Below are positions 36,291 to 48,750 of a stretch of 64,000 bases of DNA, one piece after another (the first letter of the stretch is position 1; the number at the start of each line of letters is the position of its first letter). Both the position numbers and the translations under genes were made by a program. The DNA is from Struthio camelus (Eukaryota; Chordata; Aves; Struthioniformes; Struthionidae), in the NCBI RefSeq assembly GCF_040807025.1, contig NC_090952.1, positions 2,294,001 through 2,358,000 on the forward strand. Reading direction: 5' to 3'. The notes beneath the pieces are model-generated. The model was not told the DNA's origin and searched no databases. It was given only the letters and a program-made list of their open reading frames with translations.

Positions 36291-37690
36291 TCTGTGGAGC
36301 AGACAATTCGTGTAGTCACTTTGCCCAGCCACACTTGTAACGTTCAACTATTCCTCAGTTGTGTGGCCCAGCTTCTGGCCCAGCCTCACAGACTGACCTG
36401 GAGTAAACATAAGACCAGTGAACAAAAACCAGCAGCAGGGCTGGTTCTGGAGAGAGCTGGTGCCTCTGCTCTCTAGGAGAGAGAGAAGGCCACAGGGAAA
36501 GGGAAGTCAGGACATCTGCCTGGATGTGCTGAATCCTCCTCCCAGAAGTTCTACCCTTTGCTGTTTGGCCGTTTCCTAGGGTGGCTCCTGTGAGATCTGC
36601 AGAGCCAGGACAAGACCAGAGCAGCTGACTCTGGCAATATGCATTGTCTGACCCAGCAAATTATGAGGAGCAAAATGGGAGCGTGAGCCCAACTCCAGCT
36701 GCTGCCAAATCACGCACCTGCTCCTGAGCATACGGCTCTGCTGGTGCTGATAAATCTTCACTCACTCTCAAGGCTTTGTGTAATTGATGACAGAACTAAA
36801 CTGTATTTAACTAAAGCCTTTTCAGTTCAGCAGTATACTTCTACCACTTAGCCACAGATATATGAAATATGGGGGGAAGGGGGAATCTCCTCCTGGGCCC
36901 TTCTCCTGACTCCTTCTGGCATTAAAACTCTCCACGGTGCTGTGTTCTTGACAGCTCCCCCAACCTTGCCCATAAGCTGCTACCACACTGGGTGGCCTCC
37001 ATCCTCCAGGCTTATGCAAGCACCCTGCCCCTCTCCCTCTCCCCCCCAGCAGTGAGTTCAGTACAGGTGGAGCCATACCTGTGCCTGCCTACCCTCGCTA
37101 GGTGTTAGTGACTGAGGGCCTCAGATGAGATGCAGAGGCACATGTTGTCCGGGGAGGATCTACAAACAAGCGCAGGGTGGGGAGCAGAGGGCAGATAGGA
37201 CCTGCTAACTAGAGAGACTGTACGGATGTTGCTGGAGTGCAGTTAGTACCACCGTAGCTCTGCAAATGGATGCAGGAGTTTGGGGGTCCCATCATGCAGC
37301 ATCCCCATGCCACCCTCCAGAAGAGAGCCCAATGCGGGCATCACCTTCCAGACCCATGGTTCGTTTTCCCTTCCCAAGCCAGGCACCATAATGTCACAGC
37401 CAAAGGGGTGGCAGCAAGAACCAGGTCTTGGTCATGAATGTGGGCATCTCCACGGTGGAAGTCTTCCCCTGGCACACTACGGGGACCCAGTGACCCCACC
37501 GACCTCCTCCCCAAAGGCAGCATGTGGAGCACCCAGCAGGCAGTGTGCTGCATGCTGTGCACCCTCCATCACATACCACTTGCTGCATCCAATCTGAAGG
37601 AAGAGCCCTGTTTCCAGCCTCTGTCTTTATTCTTTTACCATAGGAAACCTTGGCAAAATGAGACTTTGTCCATCAATTTTGGCACCGATT
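36291..37690. other. Gene-free stretch
   Basis: No gene or element recognised. Confidence 0.55.
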
Positions 37691-38060
37691 AGACAAGCAT
37701 TCAGCACAATTAAATTAGTTTCTGCACTCAGTTGAACATAATGCAATTTCATTCACATTAATAAAGCCTTAATTTCCATGGTCATTCAAGCAAATGTATT
37801 AGGTGGGGATGTACTGTGTGGCTGCTTCTGGCAGTGCCACAGCTGGGCAACCCATTGCCAGTACTAATTAAAGATAGAATTAAAAATGATAACTAGGCCT
37901 GTGCTGCTTCTGTCTTTTTGATAAATTATAATATCTCCCATAAATTAACAAGGGTGAGAAAGAAATGATCCCATAACTGCAGGGGCTTTCCAGGGAAGTA
38001 AATTGCTTTGCAGAGATGATCATTTTTAATGTCTTGAGTTTCATATTTTCAGAAACACTG
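37691..38060. promoter_or_regulatory. Candidate conserved non-coding element
   Basis: An AT-rich island contains CACAATTAAATTAG, ATGCAATTTCATTCAC, TAATAAAGCCTTAATTTCC, CTAATTAAAGATAG and TTGATAAATTATAATATC. POU-like, GATA-like and homeodomain-type sites are packed closely, and no coding frame or repeat accounts for it. Enhancer-like by motif content only. Confidence 0.4.
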
Positions 38061-39684
38061 CTGCTATATCACAGCTCTTCCACCAGCAACTATTCCTCCA
38101 AGGGGTGGAGGTGGGGCTGTAAACAACATCGGCTCTCTTTTGCCTTCACAGGAAAGACCTGCAAGGGACAGAGGCACTCACTAGTCTCAGAGTAGGCGGT
38201 AGAAGATTCTCTGAGGATTCTCTGAGGATGCACCTGGCAGTGATGATCCACTCCAGGGGTGGGAAGATTTGTGAATCATCCCGAGAAAGTGCAGCTCTCC
38301 AGGAGCTTCCGCTGACTTCCTAGATGCCACTCTCCAAGTGAGGGTTTGCTCCTTACAATGACCAGTAAGCTCTTTACCAGGGCAGGATGCCTGGAAGAAC
38401 TTTTTGTTTCAGACAACACTTTCCAGGGAGCTGAACAATTCCAACAGCCTGTCCTGGCAGGACCACCGTACAGAGACTCTCTTTCATGACTTGCTAAACC
38501 TCATGCTAATCCTGCCCCCTTCTGCCCTCGTGCACTTTACTGAGAACTGCTTGGAGCTGCTTCAGAGATCAGAGAAATGGCAGTCTCCTTCCCCTCCTGT
38601 TTCCCGAGCAGCATGAGCCTGTCTGGAGCAAACACCAGTCCTTGTCTCGTGCCAGCCCACTGGGAGCAGAAGATGCGTGGATGGCTGGAGGAGAGGCCTC
38701 CTTTGCTCCCAGGGAGACAGGCAGACCTGGCTGCTAGCGTTCCTCTCTGTGTCTGCAGCTGGGAAGCCAGAGACCCACAGCATGGAGCTGGCTTAGGCTG
38801 GGAACGACATCTGGGGACATGCAGCCCTGAGAGGGAGTCTCTGCCACCCAACAGGGAAAGAAGATAGGATGGGTCTTCCAAAGGACTCATGGCTACCTGT
38901 GGGTTTGGCCCAAGGAGATGGTGCTGGGATCCTCCAAGCTGGATGTGCTAGCCCTGAACTGGACCTAAGTCAGGCAGCCTGCACCCAGCCCAGGCATACA
39001 GCTCCCAGCCTGGACAACCCAGCACCAGGCAGAGCTTTATCCTTTCCTACCTGCCCTGAAAAGCCCCCATTAGTCTCAGTGATGTGAACCCCTGGGTGGT
39101 TCTGGGACATGTCCAGAAAGCAGAAGTGAGAGCCTATCCATCCTTCACTCACCCAAGCACTATCCTTGTTCCATAGGCCAGTGCTGCAGGGAGAAGCAGC
39201 TTGCTTATTTTCCACACACAGCTGAAATCTGCTGCTAGGAAACAAAGCAGAGCTCTGGGTGGGGAGAATATACTCTCTGCATCCTCTAAGGCATCCTTCC
39301 CTGGACCATCTGTGTCCCCATTCCTGTCCCCTCTCAGCAGAGGTTCCCCATCAGTGCCCAGGTAATCAAATACTCTTAACAGGCCATAACTCATCCCCAT
39401 CCCTCTCGCTTCCTGGCCACAGGGAAACAAAGCCAGCAAGCATGTTCCTGGCATGCTAACAAATCCCATGTGGCTGGTGCAGGAGGGTTGGGGGAGAGAG
39501 ACCTCCACCTTGGTCAGGAATGGAGGGGCATTCCCCCAGTGCTCCCAAGCATATCAAGGGCTCTTTTAGTATCCTAAGGAAACTGGATGCTTTCGTGAGC
39601 ACTTAGGGCTGGCACCAGTGAAGGGGAAGAGGGACAGGAGCACATGGGATCCCAACAGGTTGCACTACCCCTGAGATTAGTGAT
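38061..39684. other. Gene-free stretch
   Basis: No gene is supported. A p53-type 10-mer GGACATGTCC at 39105-39114 sits inside a slightly larger imperfect palindrome. A single half-site is weak evidence of anything. Confidence 0.5.
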
Positions 39685-39772
39685 ATGGCCCTGGCTCTGC
39701 AAGTGTCCGCGCAGCACCTAGGGCAAAGGGGAGGTGGCCCGAGCCATGGTCACCCTCTTCACATGAATTGGG

Positions 39773-39961
39773 ATGCTGCAGCTGCTGTGGCTTGTCGGCT
39801 TGCTGTGCAGCGTGGCCATGCTATGCGACGAGCAGGTCTTCCCGCAGGAGGATTATCTTCCTCGCGTGTACGGGCATGCAGAGCCCTCTGCTAATGTGCA
39901 ATCCCTACAGGGTCAAGTAGCTCCTACTTCCCAGCTGTGCAAACAAATGTCTCCCAGGTGA
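39773..39961 (+). CDS. Weak candidate: signal-peptide-like exon
   Basis: I do not recognise this. An ATG at 39773 in a fair context (G at -3) opens a 62-codon frame starting MLQLLWLVGLLCSVAMLC. This is a textbook secretory signal: a short n-region, a hydrophobic core rich in Leu and Val, and small residues before an acidic DEQVFPQEDYLPRVYGH stretch. Roughly 39780-39880 also has about eight CpGs in 100 bases, far more than its surroundings, as retained coding sequence often does. A possible splice donor, CAG followed by GTCTTC, falls after the codons for DEQ at about 39836. Against it: there is no visible promoter, no partner exon and no known family match. It may be chance. Confidence 0.22.
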   Translation: MLQLLWLVGLLCSVAMLCDEQVFPQEDYLPRVYGHAEPSANVQSLQGQVAPTSQLCKQMSPR

Positions 39962-42900
39962 GGATTAGCCTTGTGCAGGAACCAGTGGCTGCTCTGGCTG
40001 GGATTTGGTGCACTTCCCCACAGAAGTTCATCAAGCTTTGGAGATGGTGACCATCGCTCCTGTACATCTCCCACTGGTCGGGACCCTGAGGGCATGGCAG
40101 GGGCATTTGGGCACTTACCTGTTCTCCCCACACTGGTGTTGGCTTTCTAGAACAGACAGGGAGAGCCCAGTACCCGTGTGAAGGAGAGTTGTGCTGGCTT
40201 CTCCAGACAGTCCTATGATGTGCAGCCTGATTTGGGGGTCAGAGCCCTTGTAAGGCAATCAGGGCTAGTAAGGTTAAAAGCCTCTCCCTAATGCCAAGGA
40301 AGCTATACCCTCTGTGTACTGAAGGAGCTCCTCAGCATATGGAGCCCTGGGATGGATGGAGGTATACATAAGAAGACAGTTTTGTGCACACTACAATTGC
40401 CCTGACAGTGTGCACCTTCATTAGAAAGAAGTAAGTCACCCCAGCTTAGCTTTGCACCTGCACCAGCATTAACACTAGCACTTCCCACTTAAGTAGAGAC
40501 AGAGAAGTGGGGAGGAGATATAAGAGCCTGGAGGAAGCAGCTCTTCAGGGACTGGCATCATACCCGGAGGCTAAGCCGAACTTGGAAATTGCTGAGCTGG
40601 GCCTGGGGTTTTGGAGAGCCTGGAAAATTAGGCTTGCAATATCTAAAAAGAGCAAAGAAGCTGAAACATTCATTCCTTTTACTTCCAAAGTCTGGGCTCC
40701 AGGATGGGAGAAGTCCTCCCCAAGTACTCTGGGGAGGCTACAGAGCATCTAGAGCAGCAGTGATTTTTGGGATGAGACTAAGGGTCCAAGGATTCAAAAG
40801 AGCTCCCCTCTCTCCATGCAGGGACCTTGTGCCTGGCTCTCCCTTTTCACATGGGCTGGTGTGTGGGGAACCTGGAACAAGTGCATGGCTCCTCTCCACA
40901 TGTGTCATGGCTGGCTGAGAAGGGTTGGACCCTCCCAGTGGGCCAGGGTCCCTCACCCTCTGCTGACTGCCCTGACCCACGGGTAAGAGCTGAACCAGGG
41001 TACTTCTCCTCAGGGCACTGCAACAGATGATGGGAAAGGCTTCAAGGCTGCCCACCTGCTGCCTGCCCAAGCCAAGGATTTAAAGGCAGGTGCAGAGCAT
41101 TGAGGTTGGTCAGAGGAAATGTGCTTGGGAAGGTGTATGCATGGGACAGCACCCCCCCCACCAAAAGCTACCCTACTCAGAAAGTGAGGACCTGCTTGTT
41201 ATCTAGCCATTATGAGATAGGAGAGCCCTGAGGTGAACTTGAGAGAGAGGTCATCCATCCTAAAGATAAAACACACGCATTCCCCCAACATGGATCATTC
41301 AAGCCCCACAGATGAGCCTGGAGGGCTCTCACTCCCCTCTGTTAACCCAGCCTGAGCACAGAGGGCCCTGCCAGAGGACTGGGACATCCACATTAGGTCT
41401 GCCATGACACTAGTGAAAGGACTCATTTGCAACGTCAGCAGTTGCTAGGCAATAGCATGTCAAGCTAATGACACTTCTGCTGCCTTGAGCTCTGGAGGAA
41501 GTTGGCAGGGTGGGCGTGCTGGCATCCCCTGAGATGGCACCTGCACTCCCTGCTCCCCCTTCCTGAGGAGCAATTACCTTGGCTTTGCTGGCCTTTCTCC
41601 AGCTCCAGATGCTTTTTTGAGATAATTTCCATGTGAATTAAGAAGCCATGATCTGGTATGTCCTGTCCTTAGGAGCCTGTCCTTAGACATGTCTGGCAAG
41701 ACCTTGGCTTTCCCAGTGCTCCCAAGGAGCAGATCTCCAAATGGCAAGCTCACATCAGGCATAGAGATGGAAGGGGATGTCCAGACACACTCTATGCCTG
41801 CATCATTCATGTAGGGTCTGTATGACCCATGTGAGGGTGGTGGTACTTGCTCTCCTGTCAATGAGTGGGTACTTTCAAGGTGGGGGTATATAATGAAGAG
41901 AAAATATCCTTGATGTGAGTCTTAGGCCATCTCTCATCTTTCATGAACATGCTGAGTTAAACTGCTAAGTGAGGGTGGGCTCTGTGGGCCTGGTTCATCC
42001 TCTTCCAGCACATACAAGGAGAAAGGACAGCATTAACAGGGATGTTCCTATAGGTTTTTTCAAAGCTGTTTCTCAGGGTGTACAAACCTCTTTCCACTCA
42101 GTCCTTTCTATCTAGACACAGGCTTTCCCTCTGAAAGGGCTGGAAAGATGGCTTTATAGCCAAAATTCATAATTCGCAATGCTTAAAACTGAAATTTATT
42201 GCCATGGGGAAACAGACAGCAATTCCTAAGGGAAAAACATAAATGTCTTGTTGAATATTTGTACATTCTTTCAAATGCCACCAAAAATAAAACATTCCTG
42301 GCATTCATCACGACTGCCAAAAGAGACTGCAGAATACCGAAGCCCTGCAAAGAGGAGAGGACTAAGAGGGGAAGCGCACATGCAGAGGGGCATGTATGTG
42401 TGTGCATGCATGCATGAGCGTGGGACAAGCCAGGGGCTTTCTGTGTGCACATTTTCCTCCAGAACGCTGCCTGGTGTTGCCATGCTGATGCAGGGAGATG
42501 GGAAGTCTCCAGTAATACAGATGCATTCCTAGGTGTGGAGATTAAACACTTCACGCTGGGCTGCCTGACTCCCAAGGCTGGCTGACCACTAATACCTTGA
42601 AATGTGGCTGTGTCTGGTCCCTTCCTCCTCACTGCAATATCCCCAAATCCCCTGCTGTTGCCTGTCCCCTGACGATATCCAAGCCTCCTCTGATATCCTC
42701 TCTGTCTCCATCATGATACTCTTGCTCCCACCATGACGTGCATGTCCCATGACACCCCAGTTCTGCCATGTCTCCTCCTCCCCTGCAATGATCCCAGCAT
42801 GATCTAGTGTGATCTATGGCCCCTCTCCAGATACACTCACCTTCTGTCCCTTACCTCCATGCCCCCTCTCTTCTACCTGCCAGGCGGGCAAGAGCCAACA

Positions 42901-43590
42901 TTTCCTCCATGTTGCACAGCATTTGTTTAATCTAGACCAGGCCAAAGGGGAATGAGGTGACACTCCTAAAACATGAATAAGACAGAAGGCAAGAGGGAGG
43001 GAATAACCTCTCCATGTGCATGGGAGCAAGATAAAGTCATGGAACTGAAATGAAAGTAGAGGAGTTTATAAGAAGTTATGAGAATAGGAGAGACATCTGT
43101 CAGTAGTAAGGCCCTGCAGGGTAACTTGACACCCCTAGTCACTCTAACAAGGAGCAAGCACCCCTGGAAAGTGTTTTCCTTTGCAGTATAATGTGTCTAA
43201 TTACAGAGTCAGACTTTATACCTCCTGTGCAAGCATTTCTTTTCCGTCAGAGGAGGAAAACACAGCCTATTTTACATTTAAAAAATGTTGAAAACTGCCC
43301 AAACCGCCAGCATGGCTTCATCACTGCTCAGCCTCTAGGCAAAACCTCATATGACTTTCTTAGAGGCTTTCCCCAGTTTCAGGCCATAAACAATAGTCAG
43401 CCAACTTTAAAACTGAAACCTGATTTCCAAACTCAAGGAGCAGCACAGTGCTGTTCCCCCATTGCCTGTCCTCAGCTTGCTCTGTGCAACACTTTAGCAG
43501 ACTGACCAGGAGTAAATCCATACCTGTGGGTGGCCATCACTATTTCAAGACACCCTCCTGCCATATCTCTGAAGCTTCTACCACCACAGA
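39962..43590. other. Gene-free stretch
   Basis: No gene was seen. About 42170-42330 (GAAATTTATTGCCATGG, GAATATTTGTACATTC) and 43180-43480 are AT-richer and may be conserved. The rest is unremarkable. Confidence 0.5.
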
Positions 43591-43860
43591 AGCCCTTTTG
43601 CTGTACACCTGGTATTGATTGGGGACAGTTTAATTACACCAATGAAATGATCGTGCCAGCGGCATGAAGTTGCTGTGCTGTAGTTTTACCCTCTCACTTA
43701 AAGACTTCATTTCCAGACTCACACAAGCCCTGTGGGAATGCTTCGTTGATATTCTTTAACTCTTTCCAAATAAGCCGAAAAGTCGTGTGTTGAAGTAGCT
43801 GTTCACCACACGCTTTGCACTGGCTTGACATGCCCTTCTAACTGCACGCATTGAACCCAG
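43591..43860. promoter_or_regulatory. Candidate conserved non-coding element
   Basis: The block holds TATTGATTGGGGAC, GTTTAATTACACC, TTCCAAATAAGCCG (CArG/MEF2-like) and several retained CpGs (TCGTGCC, CTTCGTTG, AAAAGTCGTGTG). Retained CpGs in a low-CpG setting together with motif density are what one expects of a constrained element. There is no repeat or coding explanation. Inference only. Confidence 0.4.
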
Positions 43861-46800
43861 CGATTCACTCCCTGGAGGTGTGCGAATCTTTGTGCTGGGG
43901 GAAAGGCAGTGCGTGGAAACCTGCGTGCCAAGAATTTCCTTGGTCAGGGCCTGTCAGGGCATTTTTAATGCTCAAATGTTACACAAAGAGGAAAACATCC
44001 GAGACTCGTGGCAGGCTGCATGACTCACCATCTCCTGGAGAGAAGGGCTCTGTCTGTAGGTTATGTAAGTGCCAGCAGCTGCTGTGGGCTGCATTAGTGG
44101 CACCAGACTTATTGCTAGATCCCAGCAGAGGATTTCCCCCTTGCCTGGCTCCCAGTGAGACCTCTGTGTCTCAGTAAAGCCTACCCATCCGAGAGCCTGT
44201 GTAGGTCCTGGGGAAAACACAGTATGCAGGTCCTCAGAGGAGATGCAGCAGCTCTGTTTTATGCTGGTCCAGCTGCAGTGACCATCCTGGTAAATGGCAG
44301 GGCTGTCCCATGGTTGCAATGCTATGGATGCCCAAACTGGGTGCAGGGGAAGGTGCTCCTCCTTCCTGTCAGCTGGACCCAGACACAGGAGAGGATGAAG
44401 CATCTGGGCACCCAGGGGGACCTAAGAAGGGGATTTGTGGAGTGGTGGCAGAGGAGATGGATAGGGGCGAGCAGGGCTAGGAAAGACCAGGTGTGGGAAA
44501 AGCTCCAGAAAAGCTGGATGGGGGAAGGATTGGAGGGGTTTTTTTTTCTGTAGAAAGTCCTAGTTTCCAACCATCTGTGCTCCTGCCTTAACAAGGGTAG
44601 GCACAAAGACTCCTATACCACATCTCTTCGCTTGATGCAGCTGGGCCCAGACCTGGCATACTGTGCTCATATAGGGACGCAGGTGCAAGAAGGCAGAGCA
44701 GACACTGGCAAAGCCTCTATTGGCCTCACAGGGTCATGAAGAAACAGAGGCTGCCGGAGTCAGAGCTGATCTCTGACCGCACACCCCCTGCTCTGTCCTG
44801 GCAACGAGCAGGGAATTGAAGGACAGAGTTCTGGGAAATAGTCCCCCCTCTTCTAGACAAGGGAAGGCAGAGAACCACAGAGGCTCCTCAGTGTGGACAG
44901 GGGTCCAGGGGAGGAGGCAGAAAGCTGTTCCTCGGGATCTGGAGAGAGTTGCGTTCCGCAGATACCAGCAGGGAAAGCCATCATGTGCACATCTGCCATA
45001 TGTTGGTGCGGCAGGGTCCCCTCTCTCGTCTTGCCCAGTCCCTGCCTGATCCCATCCCCAGCAGGGCCAGAGGGTTTCAGGAAAGCATGGGCTGGTTGGT
45101 TTGCCCCCCCAGCCAGGGTGGCAACAACTGGGGGTACCCACAGCCACACTCCTCTGCCAGCTGCAGAGCTAGGATTTCAGATGGACATGAAGCCCAGAGG
45201 AGAGCTCCATACAGTCACCACGGACACATGCAAAGGGGAAGGGGTTGCTCAGGTATTAAGGGAAGCTGCCCCCTGTACTGCTCTGTGCAATGACAAGCAG
45301 CCCCAGAATGTCCCATCCCCCTGGATGGAGAAGACATCTTTCCAGGCAACAGAGCCCAGCTGGATCCCTGTCCATCCCCAGCATGTGGCTCGAGCTCTGT
45401 AGGCAGCAACGGAGCAAGGCCCACACAATGTTATAGCCATCCATCCCTGGAAGCCTCCCTCATCTCCCATGGGTCCTGCAGAGCTCAGGATAAGGCCATG
45501 GGGGACATGTGGGACACCAGGAAAGGCAGAGCAAGATATAGGCCAGCAGCTTCCTGGGACCCCATATTTGGTGCAGGGAGAGCAATAACCCCCATGTCCC
45601 ACCATAGTTTTCATGCTCCTGCCCCAGACAGGAGGAGGGACAAACCCTCCTCTCACCAGCCCTACACGTCCCCCTCCCAGACTGCCCACCCCTGCCCTCC
45701 TCCTGCATGGCTGGCGCCTGACGTCAGGCAGCAGATGCATCCTGTGCCCAGCAGGCTGGAGAGGGGGTGGCACTGGCAGGAGCCTGGAAATATCACGGCT
45801 GCTGACGGTGCTGGTTATTCTTAGCACCCTGTGGAGGCGCAGAGGGGCTCTGCCTCGCAGCATGGCCAGGAAGCAGCAGGCTCCCCTGGAGCAGATGGCC
45901 CAGCTACATAAACTGGCTCCCACCAAGGCACGCATGGGGAAGGGACTGGGAAGGTGGCACAGCTAGACTGTTCCCAGAGTCCTACACCCTCCCATGGTGC
46001 TGATCCAACTGGAGTAGGAATCCACAAGGAGAGCGAGTCACTCTGGAGTCACCTTGACATCAGGGTGGGGTGCAGTCTCCTCTCCTGTGTCCCTCTGAAG
46101 AGGCCTGTCCCAAAGGTGTGCATCGGGAATGTGACCTGAGGCTGTGGGATCTGGACAGACCCTGCAGCTTCCCCGGCTCAGCATCTCCCTGGTGGGAGCA
46201 CATGGCTTCAGTCCCGCTGCAAAGAGAGCTGGGACCAGCTCGGCTGCTGACTGGCACAGAGCTGGCTAACTGTGGGACCCTGCATGGCCCAGCACTGCTG
46301 CAACAGCTCGGGTCCCAGGTGGCTGGAGTGAAAGGGAATGGCTGAGAGGAGGGGCTGGAGCAGAGCCTGGTGGGTCAGCATAGGCAAAAGCAAACTCTGC
46401 ATTTCACCCTGTGCCCTCCTTTGCAGCCCACCTTGCACCCTAGGGGGCTGTAGGAGAAGCAGGAGCAGGGCTTGGGTACCTGCACTGGCCGGATCTTGCC
46501 TGAGCTGGGAGCAGGACACCCCACACCTACAGTCAGGGGCGATTAATCCCATTTAGAGCCGAGAGAGAGCTGCAGAGCCTGTCCCACCATACGACTCCAG
46601 GATTTGGGGCTTTAGGGAGCCCACTGTGTCTTGCAAGACTAGTGGTGAAACACAGCAGCAGGAACGTGACAGCCCTCAACACAGGAGCTGGGGCTTGTGC
46701 CGGTTCCAGACGAGAAACAAGGAGCCGACTGCTGGGCTGCACTGGGAATAGTGCTGGTGTAGGACAGCCCTTCCTGCGGCAAGCATGCTCGTCAGAGGGC

Positions 46801-48437
46801 TGACAGGAGCACAACACGGCAGCTCCCAGAGTAGCTCAAGAGGGTTGCAGGCCAGTAACCTGTCTGGGAGCTGAAGGGCAGAAGGGGCCCTCAGGAGCCA
46901 GCAATCTGCATCCCTGGGCTCCTTCCACAAGGAGGGAGATGATCAGGCCTGCTGAAAATAAAGGCAACCCTGAAGTGGGCTGGGAAAGGCTGTCTGGAAC
47001 GCAGCCATGCAAATGAACCGTGGCCATGGGTGTCTCCGGAAAGTGCAGGGCTCTGCACCCATGCCCAGCTTGGCAGATGTTCTTGGGCAGGGCACACACC
47101 TCCTGAGATGGGCAAGATCCTCTAGGCCTCCCCAGGGCACACTGGAGGGGGCAGAGCCCTGGGCAAGCCTGAGTGGCACAAAGGGGTAGCAGCCCCGCGT
47201 GTAGGAACGGGGAGATGTCCTACTCCTTGTGCCCACGGGATGGCAGCAGCCTCCCACAGCTCCTGCAGGGCACCCACCCCACATCCCTGCCCCAGAGAGA
47301 GCCAGGTGTGGGGCACAGCTCTGGCTAGGGCAAAAACTCTCTGGAGCACCAGGTAGCGACTGACTCGCACGGCTTCTCCTGCCCCATTTTACAGGGACTG
47401 TTTTCTACTTGGAGGGATGGAAGAGAAGAGATCCCAGTGCCCTCCTGCTCCTAAGGGCCCCATGGCACCAGCTGTAGTCAGGCTTGCTGGGGCAAGGCCA
47501 CCCAGGAACCCTCTTGCCAGCTCCAGCACAGCCCCGATGACAGGCTGTACCGATGCTCCTGGCACGTCCCACACAAAGCACTGCACACCAGCAGGTGTGA
47601 AAAAAGGAGAGTATGTGGGTGAGCTCCCAGCACTGGGCAGATCTGGCAATGCTCAGAGACCTCCCTTCCCTCTCCCTGGGTTCAGGCCTGTCAGTGACCC
47701 TTGGCAGATCCCCAAGGGCTGAAGAACAGCTCCAGAGTGGTTCCCAGCATTCACTAGGGCCACAGAAAGAGGGGACACCCCTGCAGCAGTCTATGATCAC
47801 ATGTGTTGCTCTTCCTTCAAGCATTCACCTGGCTTCCACATCAGCTTAGGGCCTCATTTCTGCCTTTCCACGTGACATCCTGAAGCCCCCTCTCTCAGCC
47901 CAGACCTGCATGCTCTGCCCCTCACCATCTAACTCCACATTCACCCAGATGAAACACACCTCAAATAGCCCTGGGTCACCAAGAGACCCAAGCCACTCCC
48001 TGTCACTGCCCTGCCACTTTCATTATTCACTGACTTATTAGCTACAAGTTTTTATCCCTTCCATGGAAGTTGAGGAGGAAAATGCTGAATGGCCCCAGGT
48101 CCAAGACTGCTAACTGTGGGTGGGGCTGGGAAGCTCTTCCTTGGGATCACCTGGACTCTCTCAATATGCTCCTTCTCCACCTGATTCCCATAGGCCATCC
48201 TGAAGGGCCAGCTACGCTGCCTGAGCACTTAACAGACACAAAGACCTGGCCTGTGTCCTCCTGTTCCCAAGAAAAGGGGTACGGGCAGGTTTTGCACAGA
48301 TATTTGAGGGCTCTCCAGCCCTGTGACAGAGCTTTGCAATTTTACGGCATAGCAGGAGCAAACCCAGACCTCTCTGACTGCGTAGCCATGCGAGACAGGC
48401 TCACTGCATTCCTCTCATCCCACGTCTAGGTCGTCTG
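43861..48437. other. Gene-free, GC-rich stretch
   Basis: Frames up to 229 codons (45249-45935 minus) occur because the DNA is GC-rich and stop-poor. None shows a domain or splice context. A palindromic cAMP-response-type site at 45719 is listed separately. At 44740-44805 there is a faint resemblance to a reversed MIR. Confidence 0.5.
45719..45726. promoter_or_regulatory. Perfect CRE octamer
   Basis: TGACGTCA is the full palindromic cAMP-response element bound by CREB/ATF dimers. It retains its CpG in CpG-poor DNA, just after GGCTGGCGCC. No transcription start is evident next to it, so it may belong to an enhancer about 4.9 kb upstream of the TSC22D3 start codon. Confidence 0.4.
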
Positions 48438-48750
48438 CTAATGCCACCCACTGCCCACGTCACCTCTGCTGGTGGGACTAAATCTTGGCCTACTAACAGC
48501 TTTCTGCCACACTGCTGGATTCTCCCCAGGACTGCCAGATTTACAAAAAATTAACTGTGCTGGCCCGAGATCTCCTTCGGCACTTTTACAGCTGTTTATC
48601 TGTAGTAGATGTTGTCTTCTGTCTTGCTTGGTTACTAACGGGGTGGAAAGTACTTTCATTCTCATGTGACACAAATGCATCTTCCTCCTTCTTGCCAAAT
48701 ATGGAACAGAAATGTTTATTGAACACTTCTGCCTTTTATTCAGCTGTATT
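48438..48750 (-). mobile_element. CR1-lineage LINE fragment (RT N-terminal part)
   Basis: On the minus strand this aligns with the region before and at the start of the reverse transcriptase of an old reptile-type CR1 family. The strand reads MHLCHMRMKVLSTPLVTKQ, then RRQHLLQINSCKSA, where the family usually has a VLS.PLVTKEDV..HLL...KSAGPDNLHP pattern. Further on, GENPAVWQKAVSRPRF stands where [16 protein letters not shown] is expected. At the DNA level, AATAAACATTTCTGTTCCAT and ATTTGGCAAGAAGGAGG (near 48690-48720) fit the start of the same region. It is a short, deeply diverged fragment with no endonuclease or catalytic motif. Interestingly, an 86-codon frame (48438-48698) stays open. Confidence 0.75.

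Noticed and set aside
39105..39114. p53 half-site GGACATGTCC
   Set aside because: A single half-site with no second decamer nearby; expected by chance.
44740..44805. Possible reversed MIR (GAAACAGAGGC ... CCCCCTGCTCTG)
   Set aside because: Only two short blocks match and the central part is missing; could be chance.
45249..45935. 229-codon minus-strand frame
   Set aside because: GC-rich stop-poor DNA with competing open frames in all six frames; no domain recognised.
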